From assembly GCA_903838675.1 (NCBI GenBank), contig CAILZI010000083.1, positions 1 to 64,000 on the forward strand: 64,000 bases of DNA, in the 5' to 3' direction. A model generated the notes under the pieces. That model did no database searches and was not told the origin of the DNA. It worked only from the letters and a program-made list of their open reading frames with translations. Of the stretch, positions 56,532 to 64,000 are shown piece by piece. The number at the start of each line of letters is the position of its first letter. The stretch's first letter is position 1. A program made the position numbers and the translations under genes. The DNA comes from an uncultured Verrucomicrobiota bacterium. Lineage in GTDB: Bacteria; Verrucomicrobiota; Verrucomicrobiia; Verrucomicrobiales; Verrucomicrobiaceae.

Positions 56532-57511
56532 TGAAAACCTACCTCACTCCCGCAGCGCTGCACCTCCCGCGCATTGCCCTGCTCTCCGCCTTCGGCCTCC
56601 TTTCTGGGGCGGCTTTTGCTGCGCCTGACGTGCCTGTCACCACGCCGCCGCATCGCATGATCTCGCTCGTGCTGCTCCTCAATGAACCCCGCTCCCTCGA
56701 TGTCACCACCGTGGCAAAGGCGGCCTCCCTTGGCTGGGGCACCAACGTGCCTGAAAGCGCGGTCACTGCCAGACCTCCCTCATTCGTGGTCAAGGCAGCC
56801 CCCGGCCGCTACGCCATCAACAGCATGGACAAGCCTTACTTTGCCGACAGCAGCAAGCTGGCCGACGAAGTGAAGGACCTCGCACTCGCCGGTGCCATCC
56901 GCGAGCACCGCGCCTGGATGTCCGTGGACTGGCTGGGCAATGACGACAAGGCGGACCTGCGGGTGGTCTATCAGCACATCAGTCAGATCCTCGTGCAGCT
57001 CATCGGCAAGGACACCCTCGCCGTTTACAGCCCTGACACCGATCAGTTCCACCTCAATGACGCCACACTCATTGAACACCTCAAGAGCCCCGATCCGTTG
57101 CAGTCCCTCATCCCTGCCGGAGTGGAAGGAACGACGGCCAATGCCGACACCGTCACCATGAACGACAACGACCCCCAGCTCCTGGAAGCGCAGGCCGAGG
57201 CCCGCAAAAACTGGCCCGAGTTCATGCAGGCCTACCAGTCACGCGGCAAAGACCAGTACTTTGCCGTCAAAGGCCGCATCCTCGAAGGCGACAACGCTGA
57301 ATACATGTGGCTGCAGGTCACCTCCATCGACGACACCCTCGTCCACGGCAAACTCGACAACGACCCCGAAACCCTGAAAAAGGTCAAGCGCGGTGCCGAG
57401 CTCCACATCCCCATCGCCGATGTGGACGACTGGCTTTACAGCACCGGCAAAGGCGAAAGCCACGGCGGCTACACCCTGCGTCTGTTTGAAAAACTGACCC
57501 AGGCCAAATAA
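56531..57511 (+). CDS. Secreted DUF2314 protein
   Basis: The 326 aa product has a signal peptide (RIALLSAFGLLSGAAFAAP), an N-terminal domain of about 170 residues with PHRMISLVLLLNEPRSLDVT, and a C-terminal DUF2314 domain (from about 225) marked by QYFAVKGRILEGDNAEYMWL, QVTSIDDTLVHGKLDNDPET and a last VDDWLY. The N-terminal part has the alternating pattern of a DUF4026/DUF2314-associated fold. Function of these families is unknown. A strong terminator follows, so the transcription unit ends here. Confidence 0.85.
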   Translation: MKTYLTPAALHLPRIALLSAFGLLSGAAFAAPDVPVTTPPHRMISLVLLLNEPRSLDVTTVAKAASLGWGTNVPESAVTARPPSFVVKAAPGRYAINSMDKPYFADSSKLADEVKDLALAGAIREHRAWMSVDWLGNDDKADLRVVYQHISQILVQLIGKDTLAVYSPDTDQFHLNDATLIEHLKSPDPLQSLIPAGVEGTTANADTVTMNDNDPQLLEAQAEARKNWPEFMQAYQSRGKDQYFAVKGRILEGDNAEYMWLQVTSIDDTLVHGKLDNDPETLKKVKRGAELHIPIADVDDWLYSTGKGESHGGYTLRLFEKLTQAK

Positions 57512-57555
57512 AAAGATTGATGCAAGGACCGGCATCTGGGCCGGACCTGCTCAAC

Positions 57556-57597
57556 AAGGCCATGGGGTGATCCACCCCATGGCCTTCTGCTTTTTTG
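57556..57597 (+). terminator. Rho-independent terminator after the DUF2314 gene
   Basis: A perfect 14-bp stem (aaggccatggggtg / caccccatggcctt) with a 3-nt loop is followed by ctgc and six T. It lies 44 bp after the stop. Confidence 0.95.
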
Positions 57598-57612
57598 CCG
57601 CCTGTCGGATTT

Positions 57613-57659
57613 GATGCCAGATGCCACGCCTAAGCACGGCATCACGGCATCTTTTTCAG
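57613..57659. repeat. GGCATC hairpin repeat, left copy
   Basis: It starts gatgccagatgcc, has a central cctaagc and ends ggcatctttttcag. It matches the copy at 58722-58774, which starts aagatgccgtgatgcc and ends in the same ggcatctttttcag. Each is an imperfect palindrome with a T run, so each could also end transcription. Confidence 0.75.
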
Positions 57660-57747
57660 GCCACCACCCCAAAACGGCGCACGTCATGGCATGAAGTGGC
57701 AGATGATGGCAGCCGTTGGAATCCTGCGACCGCCAAGGGATCATCTG

Positions 57748-57787
57748 CGGCATCTTTTTGGCTCTGCATTTGGTGCCGTGGATGCCG
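57748..57787. repeat. GGCATC palindrome with loop, left copy
   Basis: Arms cggcatc and gatgccg enclose a segment beginning tttttggctctgcattt. The copy at 58864-58896 has the same arms and a related loop (tttttgcgcatggattt) in the same direction. Confidence 0.7.
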
Positions 57788-57830
57788 AAAAGTGAGTTCA
57801 CCCCCAAGGCGCCCACCCACTGCAGCAGTG

Positions 57831-57881
57831 AGGAAACTTCCGCAACTTCCCCAAATACCTCCGGGGGGGTATACGCGCGCC
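57831..57881. repeat. 50-bp inverted repeat, left copy
   Basis: The core aacttccccaaatacctc, then a G run and gtatacgc, is repeated in reverse complement at 58568-58620. About 40 of 50 positions agree by eye. Confidence 0.8.
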
Positions 57882-58035
57882 GGTGCTGAAGATCCTAGGG
57901 GGCGGCAGAGCAGATCCCCTCGCCCGGCAGCTTCGTTTCCCGTTTCCACCTCTAGGGGTCAAAAATTTGGAAACAAAGCCCTCCACCTGGCGCGGCCCGC
58001 GCCACCTCACACAGCTCTTGCATTTGGTCAGCCAG

Positions 58036-58072
58036 GTATATATATACTATTAGGTGGTATATAATAATACCG
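58036..58072. other. AT-rich patch in the repeat island
   Basis: A run of alternating T and A (gtatatatatactattagg, then tatataataatacc) contrasts with the GC-rich surroundings. It lies near the centre of the inverted-repeat layout. It could melt easily or act as a promoter. No further sign is seen. Confidence 0.5.
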
Positions 58073-58216
58073 CAGATTTTAACTCTGATGCAAGCCCATG
58101 GAGGCACCATAGGAGGGGCGGGCATGTACAGGGTTTGTCATGACTCTCATGGTTGGCCAACAATGAATGAAATGACCATACTCGCAGGGCACTGCGCCGC
58201 CCGCCGCCATGGCGAT

Positions 58217-58268
58217 GGTAGGGCTGGCTGTCCCCAGCCAGCCGCCGTCGGAGCCCATGACTTTCTCG
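58217..58268. repeat. Copy of the kinase-gene palindromic repeat (left half)
   Basis: ggtagggctggctgtcccc, agccagccgcc and gagcccatgac match in order the left half of the element inside the kinase gene (53934 onwards), with scattered changes. The inner arms (ggctggc / gccagcc) keep the palindrome. Confidence 0.75.
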
Positions 58269-58567
58269 TCAGAGACAGACATCTAACCGAATATGAATTT
58301 TGCGAACTGCCATACCCTTACCATGGCCAACCATCTTCAACGCTGCCCCCACCATCACACCGCCTCGTTTCCACCCAGAGGGCCTCTAGGAGTGGAAACG
58401 GGAAACGAAACTCCCCATAACCCGCTCTCCCCTGGGAAACCCGTGAAAAGCAGCCGCAAGCCTGGAAATGAAGCTTGAAACAAATCGGCACCCCTCGGAA
58501 TCACATCCCAACGGCCACTGCATCGGACTCATCCCCAGCATCCATGGCCCACGGCGAATCAGGGCCG

Positions 58568-58620
58568 AGGTGTGCGTATACCCCCCGAGGTATTTGGGGA
58601 AGTTGGGGAAATTTTCCCCT
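58568..58620. repeat. 50-bp inverted repeat, right copy
   Basis: This is the reverse complement of 57831-57881: gcgtatacccccc, then gaggtatttggggaagtt. Confidence 0.8.
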
Positions 58621-58721
58621 CTTTCGGTTCTGCGACACACAGCACCAGCCAAGGAGGCTCAGTCCTGCCTGATGCCATCCGGCCAGCGAATCCCCCTCGG
58701 CACCTTCATCTCCCACGCCCC

Positions 58722-58774
58722 AAAAAAGATGCCGTGATGCCGCGCTTAGGCACGGCATCTGGCATCTTTTTCAG
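58722..58774. repeat. GGCATC hairpin repeat, right copy
   Basis: aaaaaagatgccgtgatgcc pairs with ggcacggcatctggcatctt across a short loop, giving a long, A-led and T-tailed hairpin. It resembles the left copy at 57613. Confidence 0.78.
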
Positions 58775-58863
58775 CTTCCTCCTTCAGGAAGGTGGCAAAC
58801 AAGAGCAGGACGCGGAACCATGACGCATCACAGCGCAGTCTTCGGGCCGTCCGCCAGGAAAGG

Positions 58864-58896
58864 ACGGCATCTTTTTGCGCATGGATTTGATGCCGT
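58864..58896. repeat. GGCATC palindrome with loop, right copy
   Basis: 8-bp arms acggcatc / gatgccgt enclose a 17-nt loop. It is similar to 57748-57787 and in the same direction. Confidence 0.7.
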
Positions 58897-58950
58897 TGTA
58901 GGCGGCCGCCTCTGGCTCAGCCCCTTTTGACTTTTCACTTCTGCCCCCCT

Positions 58951-59898
58951 CTACCGCCGGATGTGCAAAAACAAATTCACGCCCTCAGGCTCCCACATCA
59001 CCTCGATCGAATTCGCCGCCGCCCCCGCCTCGATCGCGAGCTCGCGCAGGTGATCCCGCGTGCGGTGCTGCAGCACCCAGTCGCCCAGCAGTTCCATGTA
59101 GTCGCGGCTCGGGTTGTAGTCGGAGAAATTCCCCACCACCACTTCCCCGCCCCGCTTCGTCACGGCCATCAGCGCCTTCAGCAGAAAGACAAAAGTCCGG
59201 TCCGTGAGGTAGTCAAACAGCCCGGCAGACCACACCAGCTCGTAGCCCTTCGCCGGCAGAAAGCGCAGCACATTCCGGTGGTAAAACTCCATCCGCTTCG
59301 CAAACGGCGCGCACAGTTGCTTCGCCCGCTCGATGGCATGGATCTCGGCGTCCACGCAGTCAAAAAACACATCCCGCTCCGGATTGTCCAGCACCCATTC
59401 GCGCACGTCCCGTGCCGGGCCGCTGGCCACATTCAGCACGTTCAGCGGGGCCTTGGTGCGCCCGGCGGAGTGCGAATTCAGCAACTGGTGAAAGTAGGCC
59501 TTCCGGTTGCGCACCGCATTCGGTGCCGCCTGCGAGTGGAAGTAGAGATCCCAGCGCCGCAGGTGCGGCTCCTGGGCGATCTGCATCGTGTAGATGGCCT
59601 CAATGATCTCAAAATCACCGCTGTAGCCGTACTTTTTTCCCAGCGCACGGGCCTGCATCGTCCCTTCCAGATACCGGTTTGTAACGTCTTGAGCGTAAGC
59701 AAGCACGTCATCCCGGGCGATCACCTTGGCCCGCACCGCATCCCCCAGGTGCCGCAGCGTACGGTTCACATGCGCGTAGTCACTCGGCATTGGACCGCCC
59801 TGGGCGATGAGTTCACGCAGCAGATTGTCACATTCAATCAAAGGCGCGAACTCGTTCTTTCGAACTGAATAGCGTTCTTGGAGGACAAGGGGCGGCAT
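58951..59898 (-). CDS. Class I SAM-dependent methyltransferase
   Basis: The 315 aa product has a helical N-terminal domain (about 1-140) and a C-terminal Rossmann methyltransferase. The SAM loop is VLNVASGPARDVREW near 152, acidic strand end FFDCVDAEIHAIERAK, then YELVWSAGLFDYLTDRTF and GGEVVVGNFSDYNPSR. The layout resembles proteins annotated as extracellular-factor (3-hydroxypalmitate methyl ester) biosynthesis methyltransferases, such as PhcB of Ralstonia, which make a quorum signal. That identity is uncertain without alignment. No acyl-chain partner genes are nearby. Confidence 0.8.
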   Translation of the reverse strand: MPPLVLQERYSVRKNEFAPLIECDNLLRELIAQGGPMPSDYAHVNRTLRHLGDAVRAKVIARDDVLAYAQDVTNRYLEGTMQARALGKKYGYSGDFEIIEAIYTMQIAQEPHLRRWDLYFHSQAAPNAVRNRKAYFHQLLNSHSAGRTKAPLNVLNVASGPARDVREWVLDNPERDVFFDCVDAEIHAIERAKQLCAPFAKRMEFYHRNVLRFLPAKGYELVWSAGLFDYLTDRTFVFLLKALMAVTKRGGEVVVGNFSDYNPSRDYMELLGDWVLQHRTRDHLRELAIEAGAAANSIEVMWEPEGVNLFLHIRR

Positions 59899-60072
59899 GC
59901 GCAGGGGGTGGCAGATTGAAGTCTAATGAGGCGTAACGCCTTGATAATAAGCGTTTATTTACCTTTCGGGAAGCGAAAAATTATACCTCGCCCACTCAGG
60001 TCCCTGTTTTGAGTCAATTCACATTCGTCCGTAAAATCGGCCCTTCTGGAGGAGATAAGAACATACCCCCGC

Positions 60073-60606
60073 ATGTCTCCCGCCGAAAAAGAACGCCACC
60101 ACCGCTTCCTGCGCAGCTTCACCGCCCATGAGCCCGCCATTCGCGCCCACGTGCGCCGGCTGGTGCCCGCACGTGCGGATGCCGATGACGTGATGCAGGA
60201 GATCAGCGTCGTCCTCTGGGAAAAATTCGACACCCTGCACGAAGGCGCAGACTTCAAAGCCTGGGCCTTCGGCGTGGCTCGCTTCGAGGTCCTCGCCTGG
60301 CTGCGAGATCGCGGACGCGACCGCCTGGTGCTGGATGAGGAAGTCATCACCAAGATCGCTGAGGAAACCACCGCCATCGAGCCCCTGCTGGAGCGACAGC
60401 GCGAGGCCCTGGAGCTCTGCATGCAAAAGGTGCCTGAGGAACATCGCGGCCTCCTCATGCAGGCCTATCAGCCCGACTCCAGCATCCAAACCGTCGCGCA
60501 AGGCAGCGGCCGCACCGTCCCCGGTTTTTACCAGTGGCTGCACCGCATGCGCAAGCTGCTGCTGGACTGCATCCGCCGCGCCCTGACTCAGGAGGTCGCA
60601 TCATGA
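60073..60606 (+). CDS. ECF-type RNA polymerase sigma factor (planctomycete/verrucomicrobial group)
   Basis: The 177 aa product has region 2 ([39 protein letters not shown] and [20 protein letters not shown]) and region 4 ([20 protein letters not shown], then [20 protein letters not shown]). The variant [15 protein letters not shown] is typical of sigma factors of this phylum. Its TGA overlaps the ATG of the FecR-LamG gene (ATGA). In such clusters the second protein probably acts as an anti-sigma or signal transmitter. A GGAGGAG lies about 20 bp upstream, too far to be the normal ribosome site, so the true start may lie elsewhere nearby. Confidence 0.92.
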   Translation: MSPAEKERHHRFLRSFTAHEPAIRAHVRRLVPARADADDVMQEISVVLWEKFDTLHEGADFKAWAFGVARFEVLAWLRDRGRDRLVLDEEVITKIAEETTAIEPLLERQREALELCMQKVPEEHRGLLMQAYQPDSSIQTVAQGSGRTVPGFYQWLHRMRKLLLDCIRRALTQEVAS

Positions 60607-62066
60607 AGGCAGACCTCGCAGCCCTCACCGCCGCCTATCTCGACGGCACCATCACGCCGCCGCAGATGCAACAGCTCAATGCCCTGCTGCTCTCCGATGC
60701 CGCAGCACGCCGTGAATTCGCCGAACTCCTCAACGTGGACTCCGCCCTCGCTGCTCTGGCCGCAGACTGGACACCGCCCCAAATCACCGCAAAGCCTGCG
60801 AAGCCCACCCGCTGGCTCACCGCCTCACCACGCTGGCTCGCCGCAGCCGCCTGCATCTCCTTGCTTCTCGGTGCCTGGTTTTGGCAGGACACCCACCGCG
60901 CATTTGCCACCGTGGGAAAAGCCGCCGGCGTGGTGGAGCTCGCAGATGGCGCAACTCTACGCGGCGAAACCTACGACATCAGCGCAGGCAGCATCTCTCT
61001 CATTACCGCACGTGGTGCACGCATCGTCATCGAGGCCCCGGCGGAGTTTCGCTTTGAATCCGCACAGCGTCTGCACATGAAGCGCGGCCGCCTTGCCGCC
61101 GATGTCCCCCCTTCAGCCAAGGGCTTCACCGTCATCACCCCCACCGGAGATGCCGTGGATCTCGGCACACGCTTCGGTGTGGATGTGCCCTCCAGCGGCT
61201 CCGCTGAAGTCCACGTCTTTCAGGGCGAAGTCATCACCAAGGCCTCCGGTGCGCAGGCCAATCAAAGCCTGCGTGGTGGCGATGCAGTGTCGTTTGATCA
61301 AGGTGCCAGCACCTCCCGCGAGCTGCGCTCCTCCGCCTTCATCCAGCCCGATGAACTCCCCGGACTCACCGCCGGACTCGCCGCCGGTCAGCGTGTGCGC
61401 TCCGCCGCAGCCGTCGCCGCTTTGAAGCAAGATCCCGCGCTCATCGCCTTGCTCGATTTCGAATCCGCCGAGGAACTCCCCGGCGTGTATCGCCGCGTGC
61501 AGGGCCGCTGGCCCGGCTCGCATGCCCCCGAGTTTGTGAATGTGGGCGGTCACTTGAAGCTCGATGTCGGCGGTGGCCGCGACTGGCCACAGCTCACGCT
61601 CGCCGCCTGGGTGCGCATTGACCGCCTCGGTGCTCCTTATCAAAGCCTGCTGCATACCGATGGCTGGAGCCTCAACAACCCCGGCCAGGTGCACTGGATC
61701 ATCAACCGCGACACCACCATGCGCCTCGCCCTCATCGGCAACACGCTCGCGCCCTCTTCCAAAGAGCAAACCAGCCATCCCGATTCACTCACCCCCGTGC
61801 TGCCAGAGCAGGGCCGCTGGGTGCATCTGGCCGTAGTCTATGATTCCACGCGCGGCACCGTACGCTTTTATCTCAACGGCCGCTTCGACAAAGAAGTGCA
61901 CCTGGAGATCGCCCACCCCGCACGCCTCGGCCCCGCGCAGATCGGCAACTGGAACCAGCAGGACCGCAAGCTCAGCGGCCGTGTCGATGAACTCCTTCTG
62001 CTCGGCCGCGCCATGTCCGACGACGAACTCCGCGGCCTGCACGCCGCAGGCAATCCCTACCGCTGA
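60603..62066 (+). CDS. FecR-type anti-sigma-like protein with LamG domain
   Basis: The 487 aa product has a short N-terminal helical part (about 1-60, [19 protein letters not shown], as in anti-sigma N-termini), one helix at about 76-96 ([17 protein letters not shown]), a FecR domain (about 100-230; [46 protein letters not shown] and VHVFQGEV) and a C-terminal LamG/concanavalin-like domain (about 325-485; [33 protein letters not shown] and [18 protein letters not shown]). The LamG part would bind sugar or protein outside the inner membrane. The start at ATG 60603 overlaps the sigma gene. Confidence 0.93.
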   Translation: MKADLAALTAAYLDGTITPPQMQQLNALLLSDAAARREFAELLNVDSALAALAADWTPPQITAKPAKPTRWLTASPRWLAAAACISLLLGAWFWQDTHRAFATVGKAAGVVELADGATLRGETYDISAGSISLITARGARIVIEAPAEFRFESAQRLHMKRGRLAADVPPSAKGFTVITPTGDAVDLGTRFGVDVPSSGSAEVHVFQGEVITKASGAQANQSLRGGDAVSFDQGASTSRELRSSAFIQPDELPGLTAGLAAGQRVRSAAAVAALKQDPALIALLDFESAEELPGVYRRVQGRWPGSHAPEFVNVGGHLKLDVGGGRDWPQLTLAAWVRIDRLGAPYQSLLHTDGWSLNNPGQVHWIINRDTTMRLALIGNTLAPSSKEQTSHPDSLTPVLPEQGRWVHLAVVYDSTRGTVRFYLNGRFDKEVHLEIAHPARLGPAQIGNWNQQDRKLSGRVDELLLLGRAMSDDELRGLHAAGNPYR

Positions 62067-62075
62067 TCACACTTC

Positions 62076-64000
62076 ATGAAGTTGGTTGTTCCCATTCTCC
62101 TCGCCTCCACCAGCCTTGCCGCTGCCGTTGACTTCGTCCGCGAGGTCCGCCCCATCCTGCAAAAGCACTGCTACAGCTGTCACGGCGAGAAAAAGCAAAA
62201 GTCCGGCCTCCGCCTCGACATCAAAGCCGCTGCCTTCAAAGGCGGCGACAAACACGCTCCCGACATCATCTCCGGCAAAGCGAAAGACAGCCCGCTCATC
62301 CACTTCATCACCACCGATGACGACGACGAGCTCATGCCCCCCAAAGCCAAGCTCCCCGCCACCGACATCGCCACCCTCACCACCTGGATCAACGAAGGTG
62401 CCCCATGGCCCGAGGGCGTCGATCTCGCCAAACTCGAAGACCGCCGCGACCACTGGAGCTTCAAACCACTCTCCGTTTCAACTCCGCAGCAGAGTTCCAC
62501 TTCTGCCCGCATCGATTCCTTCATCGAAGCCAAGCTCGCCGAAAAAAGCCTCCACCGCTCTCCTCCCGCCGATCCCATCTCTTGGCTCCGCCGTGTTACG
62601 TTCGATCTCACCGGCCTGCCCCCGACTCCCGCAGAGGTCTCCGCATTCTTAAACAACAAAGATCACGCCGCCGTCGTTGAGCGTCTGCTCAAAAGCGAAC
62701 GCTACGGCGAACGCTGGGCCCAGCACTGGCTCGATGTCGTGCGCTACGCCGACACCCACGGTTTTGAAGTGAACACCGAGCGCCCCAACTCCTGGCCCTA
62801 CCGCGACTACGTCATCCGCGCCTTCAACAACGACACGCCCTACGATCGCTTCATCAAGGAGCAGATCGTGGGAGATGCCATGGGCCAGGACGCCGCCACC
62901 GGATTCCTCGTCACCGCTTCCGTGCTGCTGCCCGGCCAGATCGGCAAGGACGATGCCTCCAAGCGCCTTGCGCGGCAGGACTCGATTGATGAAATGGTCA
63001 TGAACATCGGCCAGACCTTCCTCGGCCTCAGCATCGGCTGCGCACGCTGCCACGATCACAAGTTCGATCCCATCACCGCCAAGGATTACTACGCCATGCA
63101 GGCCTTCGTCGCCGGTGTCGAGTATGCCGACCGCGACCTGCACACACCCGCCGCCGAGGCCGCGCGCGCCGAGGAAAAGCATCTCAAAGTACGCCTCGCC
63201 GAGATCGACAAAGAGCTCGCCCAATTCACACCGATGGCGAAATCCGGCGCCGAGCGCCCCATGATCAACGCCCGTGAAAACTCGGACCGCTTTCCGCCGG
63301 TGAAGACTCAGCGCGTACGTTTCACCATCAAGGCCACAAACATCCTTGAGCCCTGCATCGACGAACTCGAAGTCTTCAACACCCGTGGCGAAAACGTCGC
63401 CCTCGCCACCACCGGCACCAAGCGCAAATCCTCCGGTGACATCGGCGTGGCCGAGCGCCACGAGCTCCGCTTCATCAACGATGGCCGCTACGGCAACTCC
63501 CGCAGCTGGCTCTCCAACGCCATGGGCCAGGGCTGGGTGGAACTCGAGTTCCCGCAGGAGCAGCTCGTCGAGCGCGTCGTCTGGAGTCGTGACCGCGAAG
63601 GCAGATTCACCGATCGCATCGCCACCGATTACCAAATCGAGATCAGCGACGCTGCAGGTCAATGGCACACCGTGGCCGATGCCAGCGACCGGCAGAAATT
63701 TGACCCCAAAAACAAGAAGCTCGCGAAGCCCACACTCAAGGGCCTCACCCCTGCCGAAAACAAACGTGCACGCCCGCTCTTCGAGGAAAAATCCAGCACC
63801 GAGCAAAAGATCGCTCAGGCAGTCAACGCGCAGAAAGTCTTCGCCGGCACCTTCCGCACCCCGGACGACATCCACCTCCTCAATCGCGGCGATCCCGAGC
63901 AGCCCAAGGAAGCCGTCACCCCCGCCGTGCTCAGCGCCCTCGGCAATGTCACACTCCCCAAGGAATCCGCTGAACAAGACCGCCGCCGCGCCCTCGCCGA
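62076..64000 (+). CDS. Secreted PSCyt1-DUF1549 protein with discoidin-like insert (3' end outside the window)
   Basis: The reading frame is open to the right edge, so the C-terminus (expected DUF1553) is not seen. It has a signal peptide (MKLVVPILLASTSLAAAVDF), a PSCyt1 domain with CYSCHGEKKQKSG near residue 32, DUF1549 with RRVTFDLTGLPPTPAEVSAF and RWAQHWLDVVRYADTHG, and a second haem-like CARCHDHKFDP near 325. From about 405 to 545 an F5/8 type C (discoidin)-like domain is inserted: LEPCIDELEVFNTRGENVA and GQGWVELEFPQEQLVERVVW. It starts 9 bp after the FecR-LamG gene, so the sigma, FecR-LamG and PSCyt1 genes form one operon. Confidence 0.92.
   Translation, partial: MKLVVPILLASTSLAAAVDFVREVRPILQKHCYSCHGEKKQKSGLRLDIKAAAFKGGDKHAPDIISGKAKDSPLIHFITTDDDDELMPPKAKLPATDIATLTTWINEGAPWPEGVDLAKLEDRRDHWSFKPLSVSTPQQSSTSARIDSFIEAKLAEKSLHRSPPADPISWLRRVTFDLTGLPPTPAEVSAFLNNKDHAAVVERLLKSERYGERWAQHWLDVVRYADTHGFEVNTERPNSWPYRDYVIRAFNNDTPYDRFIKEQIVGDAMGQDAATGFLVTASVLLPGQIGKDDASKRLARQDSIDEMVMNIGQTFLGLSIGCARCHDHKFDPITAKDYYAMQAFVAGVEYADRDLHTPAAEAARAEEKHLKVRLAEIDKELAQFTPMAKSGAERPMINARENSDRFPPVKTQRVRFTIKATNILEPCIDELEVFNTRGENVALATTGTKRKSSGDIGVAERHELRFINDGRYGNSRSWLSNAMGQGWVELEFPQEQLVERVVWSRDREGRFTDRIATDYQIEISDAAGQWHTVADASDRQKFDPKNKKLAKPTLKGLTPAENKRARPLFEEKSSTEQKIAQAVNAQKVFAGTFRTPDDIHLLNRGDPEQPKEAVTPAVLSALGNVTLPKESAEQDRRRALA

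Larger units (their letters stand above)
57598..58950. other. Gene-free island of palindromic and inverted repeats
   Basis: About 1.35 kb show no convincing gene on either strand. The interval is made of repeated units. GATGCC/GGCATC hairpins with T5 tails appear on both sides. A segment of about 50 bp is present twice in inverted order (57831 and 58568). Two hairpins with a cgtttcc(cg)tttccac arm occur near 57932 and 58368. A copy of the kinase-gene repeat lies at 58217. The matching parts lie roughly symmetrically around 58.2 kb. An AT-rich patch lies near 58036. The 5' end of no neighbouring gene needs this space, as the flanking genes converge. Confidence 0.7.

Noticed and set aside
57600..58950. 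CRISPR array
   Set aside because: The repeats are palindromic and in mixed orientation, spacing is irregular, and there are no cas genes in the window.
58927..59868. 313-codon plus-strand reading over the methyltransferase
   Set aside because: The minus-strand methyltransferase has recognisable SAM motifs. The plus product is Arg/Leu/Pro/His-rich noise.
62649..63977. 442-codon minus-strand open reading near the right edge
   Set aside because: It lies inside the PSCyt1-DUF1549 gene, whose frame is supported by CARCHDHKFDP and the discoidin-like part.

Overview
The window is a stretch of chromosome from a verrucomicrobium, almost certainly a Prosthecobacter or a very close relative. The decisive marker is a complete bacterial tubulin operon (btubA, btubB, bklc) on the minus strand at 18.05-21.62 kb, a gene set known essentially only from that genus. 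The rest agrees: high GC, several PSCyt1/DUF1549/DUF1553 and DUF1501 proteins, an ECF sigma factor joined to a FecR-LamG protein, and serine/threonine kinases with long extracytoplasmic parts, all typical of Planctomycetes and Verrucomicrobia. No phage, plasmid or insertion sequence was recognised.

Layout. 0-9.1 kb: an FmdB-like fragment, an RNA m5C methyltransferase, then a plus-strand run with a large adenylation-carrier-membrane synthetase of the epsilon-poly-lysine synthetase type, its phosphopantetheinyl transferase, a LysM protein and accA. 9.1-18 kb: an autotransporter-type barrel, a LuxR regulator, small housekeeping proteins, thrH-trpE and a GH3 hexosaminidase. 18-26.3 kb: the tubulin operon, preceded on the same strand by a tandem pseudokinase membrane protein and an unknown membrane protein. 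26.3-31.3 kb: a DUF1501 / cytochrome-DUF1549-DUF1553 pair and a secreted esterase.

31.4-42.9 kb is the most unusual part: seven tightly packed plus-strand genes encoding an FHA-like/zinc-ribbon/GTPase protein, a GAP1-type GTPase-associated membrane protein, a long coiled-coil membrane protein, a membrane-anchored trypsin-like protease, a MotA/ExbB-like channel subunit and two different ExbD/MotB-like partners. It looks like a GTPase-controlled, ion-channel-linked, protease-armed conflict or signalling system. That function is inferred from architecture, not shown.

42.9-64 kb: a PQQ-type beta-propeller protein, tRNA-Lys, a HAD hydrolase, a lipoprotein, another DUF1549/DUF1501 pair, a DUF4407 protein, a cysteine-poor arginyl-transferase homologue, a kinase with leucine-rich repeats that carries a palindromic repeat inside its activation loop, a DUF2314 protein, a gene-free island of about 1.4 kb built of palindromic repeats, a methyltransferase, and an ECF sigma / FecR-LamG / PSCyt1 cluster running off the right edge.

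Limits: all calls come from reading the sequence and translations by eye. Domain names are from motif recognition, no database was searched, and residue positions marked rough were estimated from nucleotide positions.
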